A stretch of 64,000 bases of DNA. Source: Novosphingobium sp. 18050 (GTDB taxonomy: Bacteria > Pseudomonadota > Alphaproteobacteria > Sphingomonadales > Sphingomonadaceae). The notes under the pieces were generated by a model. That model worked only from the letters and a program-made list of their open reading frames with translations, searched no databases and was not told where the DNA came from. Positions 8,828-16,710 of this stretch are shown here, piece after piece. Made by a program: the position numbers and the translations under genes. The stretch is from assembly GCF_902706195.1 (NCBI RefSeq), contig NZ_CACSJO010000001.1, forward strand, positions 394,696-458,695, in the 5' to 3' direction. The number at the start of each line of letters is the position of its first letter. Position 1 is the stretch's first letter.

Positions 8828-9163
8828 GTGTTTCGCATGACCGCGCGGCTTGCCGCTCTCTGCCTCCCCGTCGCCCTTGCCGCCTGCGGTTCCTCGCGCG
8901 AGGACGAACTGGAAAAGCAGCTCGCCCAGGCCCAGGCCACCGCAGCCGAGGAAGCAGCCGCCCTCAAAGCCCAGCAGGAGGCATCCGCCGCACGCGCCAA
9001 GGACAACGACCAGTCGCTCGCCGCCTTCTACGCGGGCGACGGCGGCTCCGAGGACAGCGCCCCGAACGAGGATCTGGGCGGTCCGGCCCCCGAAGCACCC
9101 GAGGCGCCGCCGCCGCCGCCGGCCGACATGCCACCCGGTCCGCCCCTGCCCGCTCCGCAATGA
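8828..9163 (+). CDS. Putative lipoprotein with coiled coil and Pro-rich tail
   Basis: The 111-residue product has a signal peptide ending in the lipobox LPVALAAC, so the mature protein should begin at Cys 18 and be lipid-anchored. It is followed by an Ala/Glu/Gln-rich stretch likely to form a coiled coil (residues 23-60) and a Pro-rich tail (PEAPPPPPADMPPGPPLP). The GTG at 8828 has AGGAG seven bases upstream. No family recognised. It stands alone between the holin and aroQ. Confidence 0.7.
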   Translation: MFRMTARLAALCLPVALAACGSSREDELEKQLAQAQATAAEEAAALKAQQEASAARAKDNDQSLAAFYAGDGGSEDSAPNEDLGGPAPEAPEAPPPPPADMPPGPPLPAPQ

Positions 9164-9234
9164 CCGCAGCGGCTTGCGCCCGCCGGTCGCCCCGCTAAAG
9201 CTCGGCGCCTGACGATCACGGGAATTTCGAAGCG

Positions 9235-9672
9235 ATGGCGATCAAGCTGATCTATGTGCTCAACGGCCCCAACCTCAACCGGCTGGGCAAGCGCGAACCC
9301 GAAATCTATGGTTCGCAGACGCTGGACGATATCGGCGCCATGCTGGCCGCGCGCGGTGAAGCGCTGGGCATGAGTATCGAAATGCGCCAGTCCAACCATG
9401 AAGGCGCGCTGGTCGACTGGCTCCATGAAGCGCAGGACAGCGGCGCCCACGCAGTGCTGCTGAACGCCGGGGCCTACACCCACACCTCCATCGCGCTGCT
9501 CGATGCGATCCGTTCGATCAAGGTGCCGGTCATAGAGGTCCACCTCTCCAATCCGCACACACGCGAGGAATTCCGCCACAAGTCCTGGGTCGGCATCGGC
9601 GCCAAGGGCACCGTCGCCGGTTTCGGCGCGCAGAGTTATATGGTGGCTTTGGAGGCTGCAGCGGGGCTCTGA
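9235..9672 (+). CDS. aroQ: Type II 3-dehydroquinate dehydratase
   Basis: This enzyme dehydrates 3-dehydroquinate to 3-dehydroshikimate, the third step of the shikimate pathway. The 145-residue product has the type II features: VLNGPNLNRLGKREPEIYGS with the catalytic Tyr 25, the SNHEG segment, NAGAYTHTSIAL and the VIEVHLSNPHTREEFRHKS block with the catalytic His. Its 3' end overlaps the 3' end of the convergent gene at 9636-10157 by 37 bases. Confidence 0.95.
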   Translation: MAIKLIYVLNGPNLNRLGKREPEIYGSQTLDDIGAMLAARGEALGMSIEMRQSNHEGALVDWLHEAQDSGAHAVLLNAGAYTHTSIALLDAIRSIKVPVIEVHLSNPHTREEFRHKSWVGIGAKGTVAGFGAQSYMVALEAAAGL

Positions 9673-10157
9673 GCCGGCACGCAGCCGATCACTTCGCCGT
9701 CGTTTCCACGCACGGAGACGATGCGGTGAACCGGAGTGTCTGCATAGCCGCCGTCTTTCGGCAGGCCCGCCTCATCCACCAGCGCCACGAAACATATCCG
9801 CTGGCGCGCGAGGCTCAGCAAAGCGCGGCGCACCTGTTCCGAGTTGGCATCGTCAGCCAGGCGCACCATCAGGAAATCGACGATGGCAGCGGTGTCGACG
9901 GGTGCCGAACTGCGTACCCTCGCCCGCAAATCGCGCACGGCGGCAGTGCCGACCGTCCAGCCATCGTGAACCGGGTCGAACAAGGGCGCGGAAGCCGCAT
10001 CGGCTGCATTCACGCCAACCCTCAGGCCGCCGGTACTGCCCAGCTCGAACGCCGGGGTCTGCGGTTCGGGCGGGCGCAGGAAGAACCACCAGGCATTGCC
10101 CGCCAGCAATGCGACGGCCACCGCGACCAGCAGCGAACGCCGCGAGGATTTCGTCAT
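9636..10157 (-). CDS. Membrane-anchored protein of unknown function
   Basis: A 173-residue product with one N-terminal membrane helix (SLLVAVAVALLAGNAWWFFL) and a periplasmic remainder; it has no lipobox. The soluble part contains LGSTGGLRVGVNAADAASA and a C-terminal half with several short hydrophobic strands and two Cys. I do not recognise the family. The ATG at 10157 has GAGGAGG upstream, and the gene begins 14 bases after the Lrp-type regulator, so they probably form one transcript. Its last 12 codons overlap aroQ on the other strand. Confidence 0.68.
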   Translation of the reverse strand: MTKSSRRSLLVAVAVALLAGNAWWFFLRPPEPQTPAFELGSTGGLRVGVNAADAASAPLFDPVHDGWTVGTAAVRDLRARVRSSAPVDTAAIVDFLMVRLADDANSEQVRRALLSLARQRICFVALVDEAGLPKDGGYADTPVHRIVSVRGNDGEVIGCVPAQSPAAASKATI

Positions 10158-10171
10158 CGCCGCCTCCTCGT

Positions 10172-10636
10172 TCAGCCCAGCGGCACGCCCGGAATGTTCT
10201 TCGCGGTGCGGATCGTCAGCGACGTCTTCACGCTGTCGACGTTCGGCGCAGGCGTCAGCTTGCTGGTGAGGAATTCCTGGAAGCTCTGCAGGTCGCGGCT
10301 GACGATCTTCAGTATAAAGTCTATTTCGCCGTTGAGCATGTGGCACTCACGCACTTCGGGCAGGCCCTTCATGTGGTCCTCGAAGGCGCGGAGCGATTCT
10401 TCGGCCTGGCTCTTGAGGCTGACCAGCGCGAAGACGGTGATCGTGAAGCCCAGCTTGGAAGCGTCGAGATCGGCGTGATAGCCCTGAATCACGCCCGCTT
10501 CCTCAAGGCTGCGCACCCGGCGCAGGCAAGGCGGAGCGGTCAGCCCGACGCGCTGGGCCAGCTCGACATTCGTGATCCGACCTTCGGCCTGCAACTCGGC
10601 AAGCAGGCGACGGTCGATTTCATCGAGATTAATCAT
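10172..10636 (-). CDS. Lrp/AsnC family transcriptional regulator
   Basis: The 154-residue product has the family layout: an N-terminal helix-turn-helix (LDEIDRRLLAELQAEGRITNVELAQRVGLTAPPCLRRVRSLEEAGVI), then an alpha/beta RAM ligand-binding domain from about residue 65 (FTITVFALVSLKSQAEESLRAFE, EVRECHMLNGEIDFILKI). Proteins of this type bind amino acids and form octamers. The target is unknown; the downstream membrane-anchored gene and the gene itself are likely candidates. Confidence 0.9.
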   Translation of the reverse strand: MINLDEIDRRLLAELQAEGRITNVELAQRVGLTAPPCLRRVRSLEEAGVIQGYHADLDASKLGFTITVFALVSLKSQAEESLRAFEDHMKGLPEVRECHMLNGEIDFILKIVSRDLQSFQEFLTSKLTPAPNVDSVKTSLTIRTAKNIPGVPLG

Positions 10637-10891
10637 TCGAATTTTCCCCGGCGGAGTGCTTTCGCATCACCGCGTTGCAACTTACACATCGAAAAGGCCA
10701 GTGCGCCGTAATATTATTATGCCATAGCGTAATCGTCCCGCTTTGCAACGCCTGCTGTGCAATGTCGAACTGACCTCTTCCTCTCCTCCACGGGTTTGCT
10801 AGGAGGTTCTCCCCTTGTTGTTTTCCTTATAGTAAACATAGGGGGTCCATAGGGACTGGTCTGCCATGACGGCAGCACCGCCGGAGACTGA

Positions 10892-12838
10892 ATGCATTTC
10901 GACGATCGCCTTGCCACGGTTCTGCGCCTGCCGCCCTCTGGGGATGGCTTGGCGCGTATCCAGTTCAGGCAGCTCGTCGACATTCTCGGCCGGGCCCCGA
11001 ACCCGCGCGAACCCAGCGAAACCGTGGAAGCCGGCTTCACGCGGCTGCAGGAACTGGGCCGCCAGATCCCGACTGCCGACCGCGCTCGCCTGCTGCGCGC
11101 ACCGCTTCAGGCGATGACCAACCCGCGCCTTCTGGCATGGCTGGCGGAAGCCGAACCCGACGTCGCCTGCGCAGCGATTCGCGCCGCCCGACTGGATGAC
11201 GAGGACTGGCTGGCTCTGATCCCCGCCCTCCCCGTGCGGGCGCGCGGGATATTACGCCACCGCCGCGATCTGCCGCCGCGTGTCGAGACGCTGCTGGAAC
11301 GACTGGGCGTGCGCGACCGCGCGCTGCCACCAGGACCATGCGAAGATCAGACCGCAAATGTAGCCGCCGCGCCGGATATGGTCCTTGGCGCCGACCTCAA
11401 ATTCGAGCCCGATCCCGAAGCGTCGCTTCCCGAAGAACCGCGCGCATCCTTCAATGCCCCGACCGGCAATATCGCCGTTGACCAGGACATGTCGGCCGAC
11501 GTGCTGGAACTGCTCGGCATGGACGCCCAGCCGCCCGCCCCCACCTCGCTTAGCGAGTGGGCCAAGGCGCGCGCGGCGCAGCAACACAAGGACGTGCAAC
11601 TCAAGGCTGCCAACGCGGACCATTCCAGAGATAGCCGGTCCGGGGGGGCCAATTCCGGCGAGGCTGGGATCGGCGCCATCGTCCGGCGCATCGAGGAGTT
11701 CCGCAGGGCCCGCGCAATGCAGGGCGCCGTGGGTACGAGCGCCGACGCCAACGCGCCGCGCCTGCCGCTGGGGGACACCGCACCCGCAACGGTGCGACTG
11801 GCGCTGGCGATAGACTTCACCACCGACGTCCACGGGCGCATCGCCTGGGCGGACGGCCCTTATGCTTCCTCGGTGATCGGTCTCAGCCTTCCCGCCGCGC
11901 AGGACGGGGCCGGGAATTCTCACGACCTTGGCACGGCTATGCGTCAGCGCCTGCCGCTGCGCGCCGCCCGCATCGCGGTCGCCGGAGCGCCGGCAGTCAG
12001 CGGCGCGTGGCAGGTAGATGCCATCGCCCGTTTCGAGGGCGGTGGCTTCATCGGCTATTGCGGCCGACTGCGCCGCCCTACGCCGCCCGTAGCTGCACCG
12101 GCAACGCCGTGCGCCGACACCGCCGAAGCCGACCGTATGCGCGAAGTGCTGCACGAACTGCGCACCCCTGCGAACGCCATCCAGGTCGCGGCCGAAATCA
12201 TCCAGCAGCAGCTCTACGGCCCCGCGCCGCACGAATACCGTGCCCTCGCCGCCGCCATCGCCGGGGACTGCGCCCACATCCTTGCCGGCTTCGAGGAACT
12301 TGACCGGCTGGTGAAGCTGGAAACCGGCGCACTGCCGCTCGACGAGGGTGAGTGCGACCTTGCCCGCGTTCTTGCCCAGACCGTTGCGCGGCTGCGTACC
12401 TGGACCGAACCGCGCGGCAGCAGCTTCGCGCTTACGTCCGATCCTTCCGCCGCCACCCTGCCGGTCCGGGTGGCCCGCGCCGAAGTGGAGCGCCTGATCT
12501 GGCGCCTTTTCGCAGCCCTCGCAAGCTCGACCGCGCCGGGCGAGGCACTCGAACTGACCTGGGCGATGCGCGCGGGCATGGTTGAAGTGGCCGTCGCGCT
12601 GCCGTCCGTGCTGGCCGAGCGCGATCCTGATACCCTGTTCGATGCCGTCGCCGGGGAACGCGGGCAATCGCTCGCCACCGGCATGTTCGGGATCGGCTTC
12701 ACATTGCGTCTCGCCATGGCCGAAGCCGCCGCAGCCGGGGGAATGCTGCAGCGCGTTAACAATGCGCTACACCTGTCACTGCCTGCCTTGACCGCTGTAA
12801 ATGCAGGCAATAGCACTTCGGCAACCATTTCACCCTAA
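10892..12838 (+). CDS. Histidine-kinase-like protein with degenerate ATPase domain
   Basis: The 648-residue protein has no membrane span. Residues 1-150 are helical and HEAT-like (LLAWLAEAEPDVACAAIR), resembling DUF2336-type regions of other alphaproteobacterial regulators. A disordered linker follows, then a PAS-like stretch around 300-390. The dimerisation helix carries an intact H-box, HELRTPANAIQVA, with His 421. In the C-terminal ATPase-like domain the N-box Asn is missing (RLIWRLFAALASS in place of NLxxNA) and no DxGxG is seen; only GIGFTLRLA resembles the last Gly box. It may not bind ATP and could act as a phosphotransfer protein. Its 3' end overlaps the next gene by 38 bases. Confidence 0.78.
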   Translation: MHFDDRLATVLRLPPSGDGLARIQFRQLVDILGRAPNPREPSETVEAGFTRLQELGRQIPTADRARLLRAPLQAMTNPRLLAWLAEAEPDVACAAIRAARLDDEDWLALIPALPVRARGILRHRRDLPPRVETLLERLGVRDRALPPGPCEDQTANVAAAPDMVLGADLKFEPDPEASLPEEPRASFNAPTGNIAVDQDMSADVLELLGMDAQPPAPTSLSEWAKARAAQQHKDVQLKAANADHSRDSRSGGANSGEAGIGAIVRRIEEFRRARAMQGAVGTSADANAPRLPLGDTAPATVRLALAIDFTTDVHGRIAWADGPYASSVIGLSLPAAQDGAGNSHDLGTAMRQRLPLRAARIAVAGAPAVSGAWQVDAIARFEGGGFIGYCGRLRRPTPPVAAPATPCADTAEADRMREVLHELRTPANAIQVAAEIIQQQLYGPAPHEYRALAAAIAGDCAHILAGFEELDRLVKLETGALPLDEGECDLARVLAQTVARLRTWTEPRGSSFALTSDPSAATLPVRVARAEVERLIWRLFAALASSTAPGEALELTWAMRAGMVEVAVALPSVLAERDPDTLFDAVAGERGQSLATGMFGIGFTLRLAMAEAAAAGGMLQRVNNALHLSLPALTAVNAGNSTSATISP

Positions 12839-13898
12839 AACACTTCCAGACCCTGTCACCCTGACGGATGCGACCCGCAGAGGGGAAAGTTTTTTGCCGG
12901 GACCCAATCTCCTGGAGCCGCCGGGCCAGCATGCTTTTGCCTCATTCGGCAAGGACTTCGGCCAGCGCTTCATTGTAACCGTCGACACCGAAGAGGAGTT
13001 CGACTGGTCGGCTCCGCTCGACCGCGAGAAGCACAGCGTCGTCACCGTACCTGCGCTGCGCAAGTTCCAGCAGTTCTGCGAAGGCTTCGGGGTCGTCCCC
13101 TCGTACCTGATCGACTGGCCGGTCGCCTGTTCCTCCTTCGCGCCGGAAGCGATCGGCGATGCCGTGACGCGCGGCACCGCTGAGGTCGGTGTACAGTTGC
13201 ACCCCTGGGTCAACCCGCCGTTCGTAGAGGAAGTGAACGAGTTCAACAGCTTCGCGGGCAACCTGCCCTTCGAACTGGAGCGCGAGAAACTTCACACCCT
13301 CCGCGACCGGATCGAGAGCGCTTTCGGCGTTCCCCCGCAGATCTACCGCGCCGGCCGCTACGGCCTGGGCCCGCGCACGGCCGAGATCCTGCGCGAATGC
13401 GGCATCGCTATCGACACGTCGGTGCGCGCGCACTGGGATTACAGCTCTGCCGGCGGCCCCAACTACCGCGAACATCCGCTGCGCCCCTACTGGACCGATG
13501 CCGAACAGAGCCTGCTCGAACTACCGCTGACCACGGTCTACTGGGGGCCGCTGCGGCAGGTCGGCAACGTGATCTACCCGCACCTTTGGCGTGCGCCGCA
13601 GGTACGCGGCGTACTCGCCCGTGCGGGGCTGCTCGAACGCATTCCGCTGACGCCCGAAGGCATTACTACAGAAGAAGCCCTGCGTGGCGTAGACATCGCC
13701 ATCGATGAAGGCCTGCCCGTGCTGGTGTTCTCGTTCCACAGCCCCTCGCTGGCGCCGGGCCACACACCCTATGTACGCAACGAGGCAGACCTCGACGCGC
13801 TCTACGACTGGTGGCGCGCCCTGTTCACTCACCTGGAGCGGCGCGGCGTGAAGCCGACCAGCGTGGCCGACATCATGGCCTCGGTGAAACCGGGCTGA
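12801..13898 (+). CDS. Polysaccharide deacetylase family protein (WalW-like)
   Basis: The 365-residue product has a NodB-type deacetylase fold: motif 1 as FIVTVDTEEEFDW, motif 2 region as VGVQLHPWVNPP and a later RAGRYGLGPRTAEIL. Such enzymes remove N- or O-acetyl groups from extracellular sugars using a metal held by Asp and His. No signal peptide is seen, so a cytoplasmic glycan intermediate may be the substrate. The ATG at 12801 lies inside the kinase-like gene; a TTG at 12894 preceded by AGGGGAAAG is a good alternative that would remove 31 residues. The coupling to the kinase-like gene suggests a common role. Confidence 0.85.
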   Translation: MQAIALRQPFHPKTLPDPVTLTDATRRGESFLPGPNLLEPPGQHAFASFGKDFGQRFIVTVDTEEEFDWSAPLDREKHSVVTVPALRKFQQFCEGFGVVPSYLIDWPVACSSFAPEAIGDAVTRGTAEVGVQLHPWVNPPFVEEVNEFNSFAGNLPFELEREKLHTLRDRIESAFGVPPQIYRAGRYGLGPRTAEILRECGIAIDTSVRAHWDYSSAGGPNYREHPLRPYWTDAEQSLLELPLTTVYWGPLRQVGNVIYPHLWRAPQVRGVLARAGLLERIPLTPEGITTEEALRGVDIAIDEGLPVLVFSFHSPSLAPGHTPYVRNEADLDALYDWWRALFTHLERRGVKPTSVADIMASVKPG

Positions 13899-13913
13899 AG
13901 CCTGGGGTCGGCC

Positions 13914-15158
13914 TCAGGCCATCGCCAGGATCATGTTGCGCACCTGCGGGTAGATCTCGCGCTCCCACTTGGAGCCGGAGAACACGCCGTAATGGCCTAC
14001 GCCCGGCTGCAGGTGGTGCCGCTTCAGATGCGGGCGCAGGCTGGTGCACAGGAGATGCGCCGCCGCCGTCTGCCCCACCGCGCAGATATCGTCGCGCTCC
14101 CCCTCGACGGTGAGGAGCGCAGTCTTGCGGATCGCCGAGCAATCCACTTTGCGCCCCCGATGCGTCAGCTCACCTTTCGCGAGGAGTGCCTTCTGGAACA
14201 CCTTGTCGATCGTCTCGAGATAGAATTCGGAAGTCAGGTCGAGCACGGCCAGATACTCGTCATAGAAGTGCTCGATCTTGTCGACCTCGGCCTGTTCGAG
14301 GTTTGCGATGTGCTGGTACAGCTTGCGGAACTGGGCATAGTGACGGCCTGAATTCATCGACATGAAAGCGGAAAGCTGGATGAATCCGGGGTACACCTTG
14401 CGCCCCCCACCCTTGTAGCGCCACGGCACGGTGTGGATGAGGTTCTTCTCAAACCATTCGAACGTCTGCGCATTCGCAAGATCGTTCACCACCGTAGGCG
14501 ATTCGCGCACGTCCACCGGACCGCCCAGCAGCGACATGGTGCGCGGCTGGCAGGGGTCGTCGTCCTGCGCCATCAGCGCCACGGCGGCGAGCACCGGGAC
14601 ACAGGGCTGGCACACCGCCAGCACATGCGCGCCGCGCTTCTCCGCCGGGTCGCCCAGTTCCTGCAGGAAGCGGATCACATAGTCGATGTAGTCGTCCAGC
14701 CCGAAGTCCCCGGCGGACAGCGGCACGTCGCGCGCATTCTTCCAGTCGGTAATGTAGACGTCATGGTCGCGCAGCAGCGTTTCCACCGTACCGCGCAGCA
14801 GCGTGGCGAAATGGCCCGACAGCGGGGCCACGACCAGAACCTTGGGCTGGGGCACGCTGACTTCGGGCTTGGCGAAATGAAGCATGTCGCCGAACGGCAG
14901 TGAAAGCGCTACTTCCTCGACCACCGGGGTCATGATGTTGCCCGACAGGACCTCGCCTATCGCGTAAGGCGGACGAGCATGGGTGACCGCCGATTTCTCG
15001 AACGTCTCGGCCAGCGCAAAAAGACGCCGCGCGAAGGGCATTTTCTCGGCCCCGCCCAGGAACTTGTCTCGAAGGCTGGTTGCAGTGCGCGCGGCGAACC
15101 GGGCCGGTGCCAGTGTGTCGCAATATGCCTGATAGGCCTGATAGAGCATATGCAACAT
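13914..15158 (-). CDS. phaZ: Intracellular polyhydroxyalkanoate (PHB) depolymerase PhaZ
   Basis: This cytoplasmic enzyme degrades stored polyhydroxybutyrate granules. The 414-residue product begins with the family start MLHMLYQAYQAYCDTLAP and contains the alpha/beta-hydrolase segments VLVVAPLSGHFATLLRGT, DWKNARDVPL and HVLAVCQPCVPVLAA, where a Cys replaces the usual Ser nucleophile, as in known intracellular depolymerases. The end has PGVGHYGVFSGSKW with the likely catalytic His. ATG 15158 was chosen; ATG 15149 is possible. No PHA synthase or phasin gene is near. Confidence 0.92.
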   Translation of the reverse strand: MLHMLYQAYQAYCDTLAPARFAARTATSLRDKFLGGAEKMPFARRLFALAETFEKSAVTHARPPYAIGEVLSGNIMTPVVEEVALSLPFGDMLHFAKPEVSVPQPKVLVVAPLSGHFATLLRGTVETLLRDHDVYITDWKNARDVPLSAGDFGLDDYIDYVIRFLQELGDPAEKRGAHVLAVCQPCVPVLAAVALMAQDDDPCQPRTMSLLGGPVDVRESPTVVNDLANAQTFEWFEKNLIHTVPWRYKGGGRKVYPGFIQLSAFMSMNSGRHYAQFRKLYQHIANLEQAEVDKIEHFYDEYLAVLDLTSEFYLETIDKVFQKALLAKGELTHRGRKVDCSAIRKTALLTVEGERDDICAVGQTAAAHLLCTSLRPHLKRHHLQPGVGHYGVFSGSKWEREIYPQVRNMILAMA

Positions 15159-15287
15159 TCCCCGCGATCCCGCTGCAACCCTCGCGATTCGAACAGGCGG
15201 CTGCAATCGGTTCTGGATTCATGCTGCGCTGCATCATAGGTTGATGCAAGCGAAAGTGCCCCCGCATAAAAGCCAGGAGTGAGGTCC

Positions 15288-15956
15288 ATGACACAAGCCA
15301 GCGAAATCCGCGCTACGCTGACGATCTCCAGCAAGACTTATTCCGCGTGGTCGCTGCGCGGCTGGCTGCTGTGCCGCCTTGCCGGACTGGACGTTGAGGA
15401 AAAACCTGTCGCCAACGATGCCGCCAACCGCGCCGAACTCCTGCTGCTTTCGCCCTCGGTACTGGTTCCGCGGCTCAACTGCAGGGGCGCCAGCGTATGG
15501 GACACGCTGGCCATCGCCGAATTCCTCAACGAACAGTTTCCCGATGCCGGCATGTTCCCCGCAGATCCGATCACGCGGGCGCACTGCCGCTCTATCTCGG
15601 GCGAGATTCATTCGGGCTTCACCAACTTGCGCTCGGCCCTGCCGATGAACCTCAAGGTGCGGCACGAGAAATTCCCGGTCTTCTCCGGCGCGCGCCCCGA
15701 TATCGAGCGAATCGAGGCGATCTGGATCGATTGTCTTCAGACTTTCGGCGGCCCGTTCCTGTTCGGCGCGGAGCCTACCGTCGCCGATGCCATGTACGCG
15801 CCGGTGACGACGCGATTCGTGACCTATGCAGTCTCCCTGCCCCCGGAATGCTCCGCCTATTGCCGCACGATCGCCGAATGGGCCCCGATGCGCGAATGGG
15901 TGGAAGCTGCAAAAGCCGAGCCGGAGGAAATGGAGGAACTCGACGTGGAGTTCTGA
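15288..15956 (+). CDS. Glutathione S-transferase family protein
   Basis: A 222-residue product with an N-terminal thioredoxin-like domain (LTISSKTYSAWSLRGWLLCRLAGLDVEE; residues 1-80, with the conserved PRL turn as VPRLNC) and a C-terminal helical domain (FLFGAEPTVADAMYAPVTTRF, the N-capping box region). The SSKTYSAWSLR start resembles the maleylacetoacetate-isomerase-like and bacterial stress GST groups; the substrate is not known. The ATG at 15288 has AGGAG eight bases upstream; a GTG at 15279 would overlap that site. Confidence 0.85.
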   Translation: MTQASEIRATLTISSKTYSAWSLRGWLLCRLAGLDVEEKPVANDAANRAELLLLSPSVLVPRLNCRGASVWDTLAIAEFLNEQFPDAGMFPADPITRAHCRSISGEIHSGFTNLRSALPMNLKVRHEKFPVFSGARPDIERIEAIWIDCLQTFGGPFLFGAEPTVADAMYAPVTTRFVTYAVSLPPECSAYCRTIAEWAPMREWVEAAKAEPEEMEELDVEF

Positions 15957-16027
15957 TTTACCTATGGGCTAAGCATCGAGGAGGCGATGAGACCTCCCAT
16001 TGCTTAAACCATGGATACGAATTCGCT

Positions 16028-16186
16028 GTGATACTGCAAATTTTCAACTGCCTTCTCAATCGCCACAAGCCCCGGAAGGGTAGCGATAAATGGAACGGCA
16101 GCATGTATGTCAGGATGTGCAAAGGTTGTGGCCGGGACATCGTGCGGCAACCTAATGGCAGTCGCTGGGTCCAAAAAACCGGCTAA
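16028..16186 (+). CDS. Very small Cys-containing protein
   Basis: A 52-codon frame from a GTG at 16028 encodes a basic peptide with a short hydrophobic start (VILQIFNCLLNRHKP) and a CKGCGRDIVR knuckle followed by WVQKTG. The pattern of a leading helix, an RHxP-like turn, a CxxCG knuckle and a Trp near the end resembles small conserved proteins I associate with sphingomonads, but that is recollection, not a search. It lies 71 bases after the GST gene in a region without another gene. The start and the ribosome-binding site are weak. Confidence 0.5.
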   Translation: MILQIFNCLLNRHKPRKGSDKWNGSMYVRMCKGCGRDIVRQPNGSRWVQKTG

Positions 16187-16366
16187 GACCGCCTTACGAG
16201 CGGGACGGGCAGCTACAAGCCTGCAGCCTTTCCGAACAGGCCCGCTCAACCTTCCCCACCGCCGAATGAAACTATTTTCGCGACCTAGGCCCATCTTCAT
16301 GCCGCGTTCTGACATTTGTCAGCACCGCATCCATAGGGATGCATGGTATGAAAAAGCGGGAGAAAT

Positions 16367-16443
<77 letters not shown>

Positions 16444-16492
16444 ACCGGGGTATCGATGAACCTTCACCCGCCAAGGCTCAGGTGACTGGCAT

Positions 16493-16568
16493 TGGTGGGC
16501 CCGGCAGGATTCGAACCCGCGACCTAGCCGTTATGAGCGGCCAGCTCTAACCGCTGAGCTACAGGCCC
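16493..16568 (-). tRNA. tRNA with CAT anticodon, most likely tRNA-Ile2
   Basis: A 76-base minus-strand cloverleaf with acceptor arm GGGCCTG, anticodon loop CTCATAA and an encoded CCA end. The CAT anticodon fits either elongator Met or Ile2. The C4-G69 and C5-G68 pairs and a C-G pair at 29-41 agree with the known identity elements for the lysidine synthetase TilS, and the variable loop AGGTC resembles E. coli tRNA-Ile2. If so, C34 is changed to lysidine and the tRNA reads AUA. Confidence 0.9.
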
Positions 16569-16710
16569 GCCGTGCCGTTACCGGCCCATCGAGGAAGCCG
16601 GTCCGATGCCCGTTAGCTTGCGATGCGCGATCAGGCAAGCGGCCTTCTGGTAACTTTGCGCATTTGTCTGTGGGTGCAGGAGCAGCCGATGCCGCTCCTG
16701 CACCGCCGGA

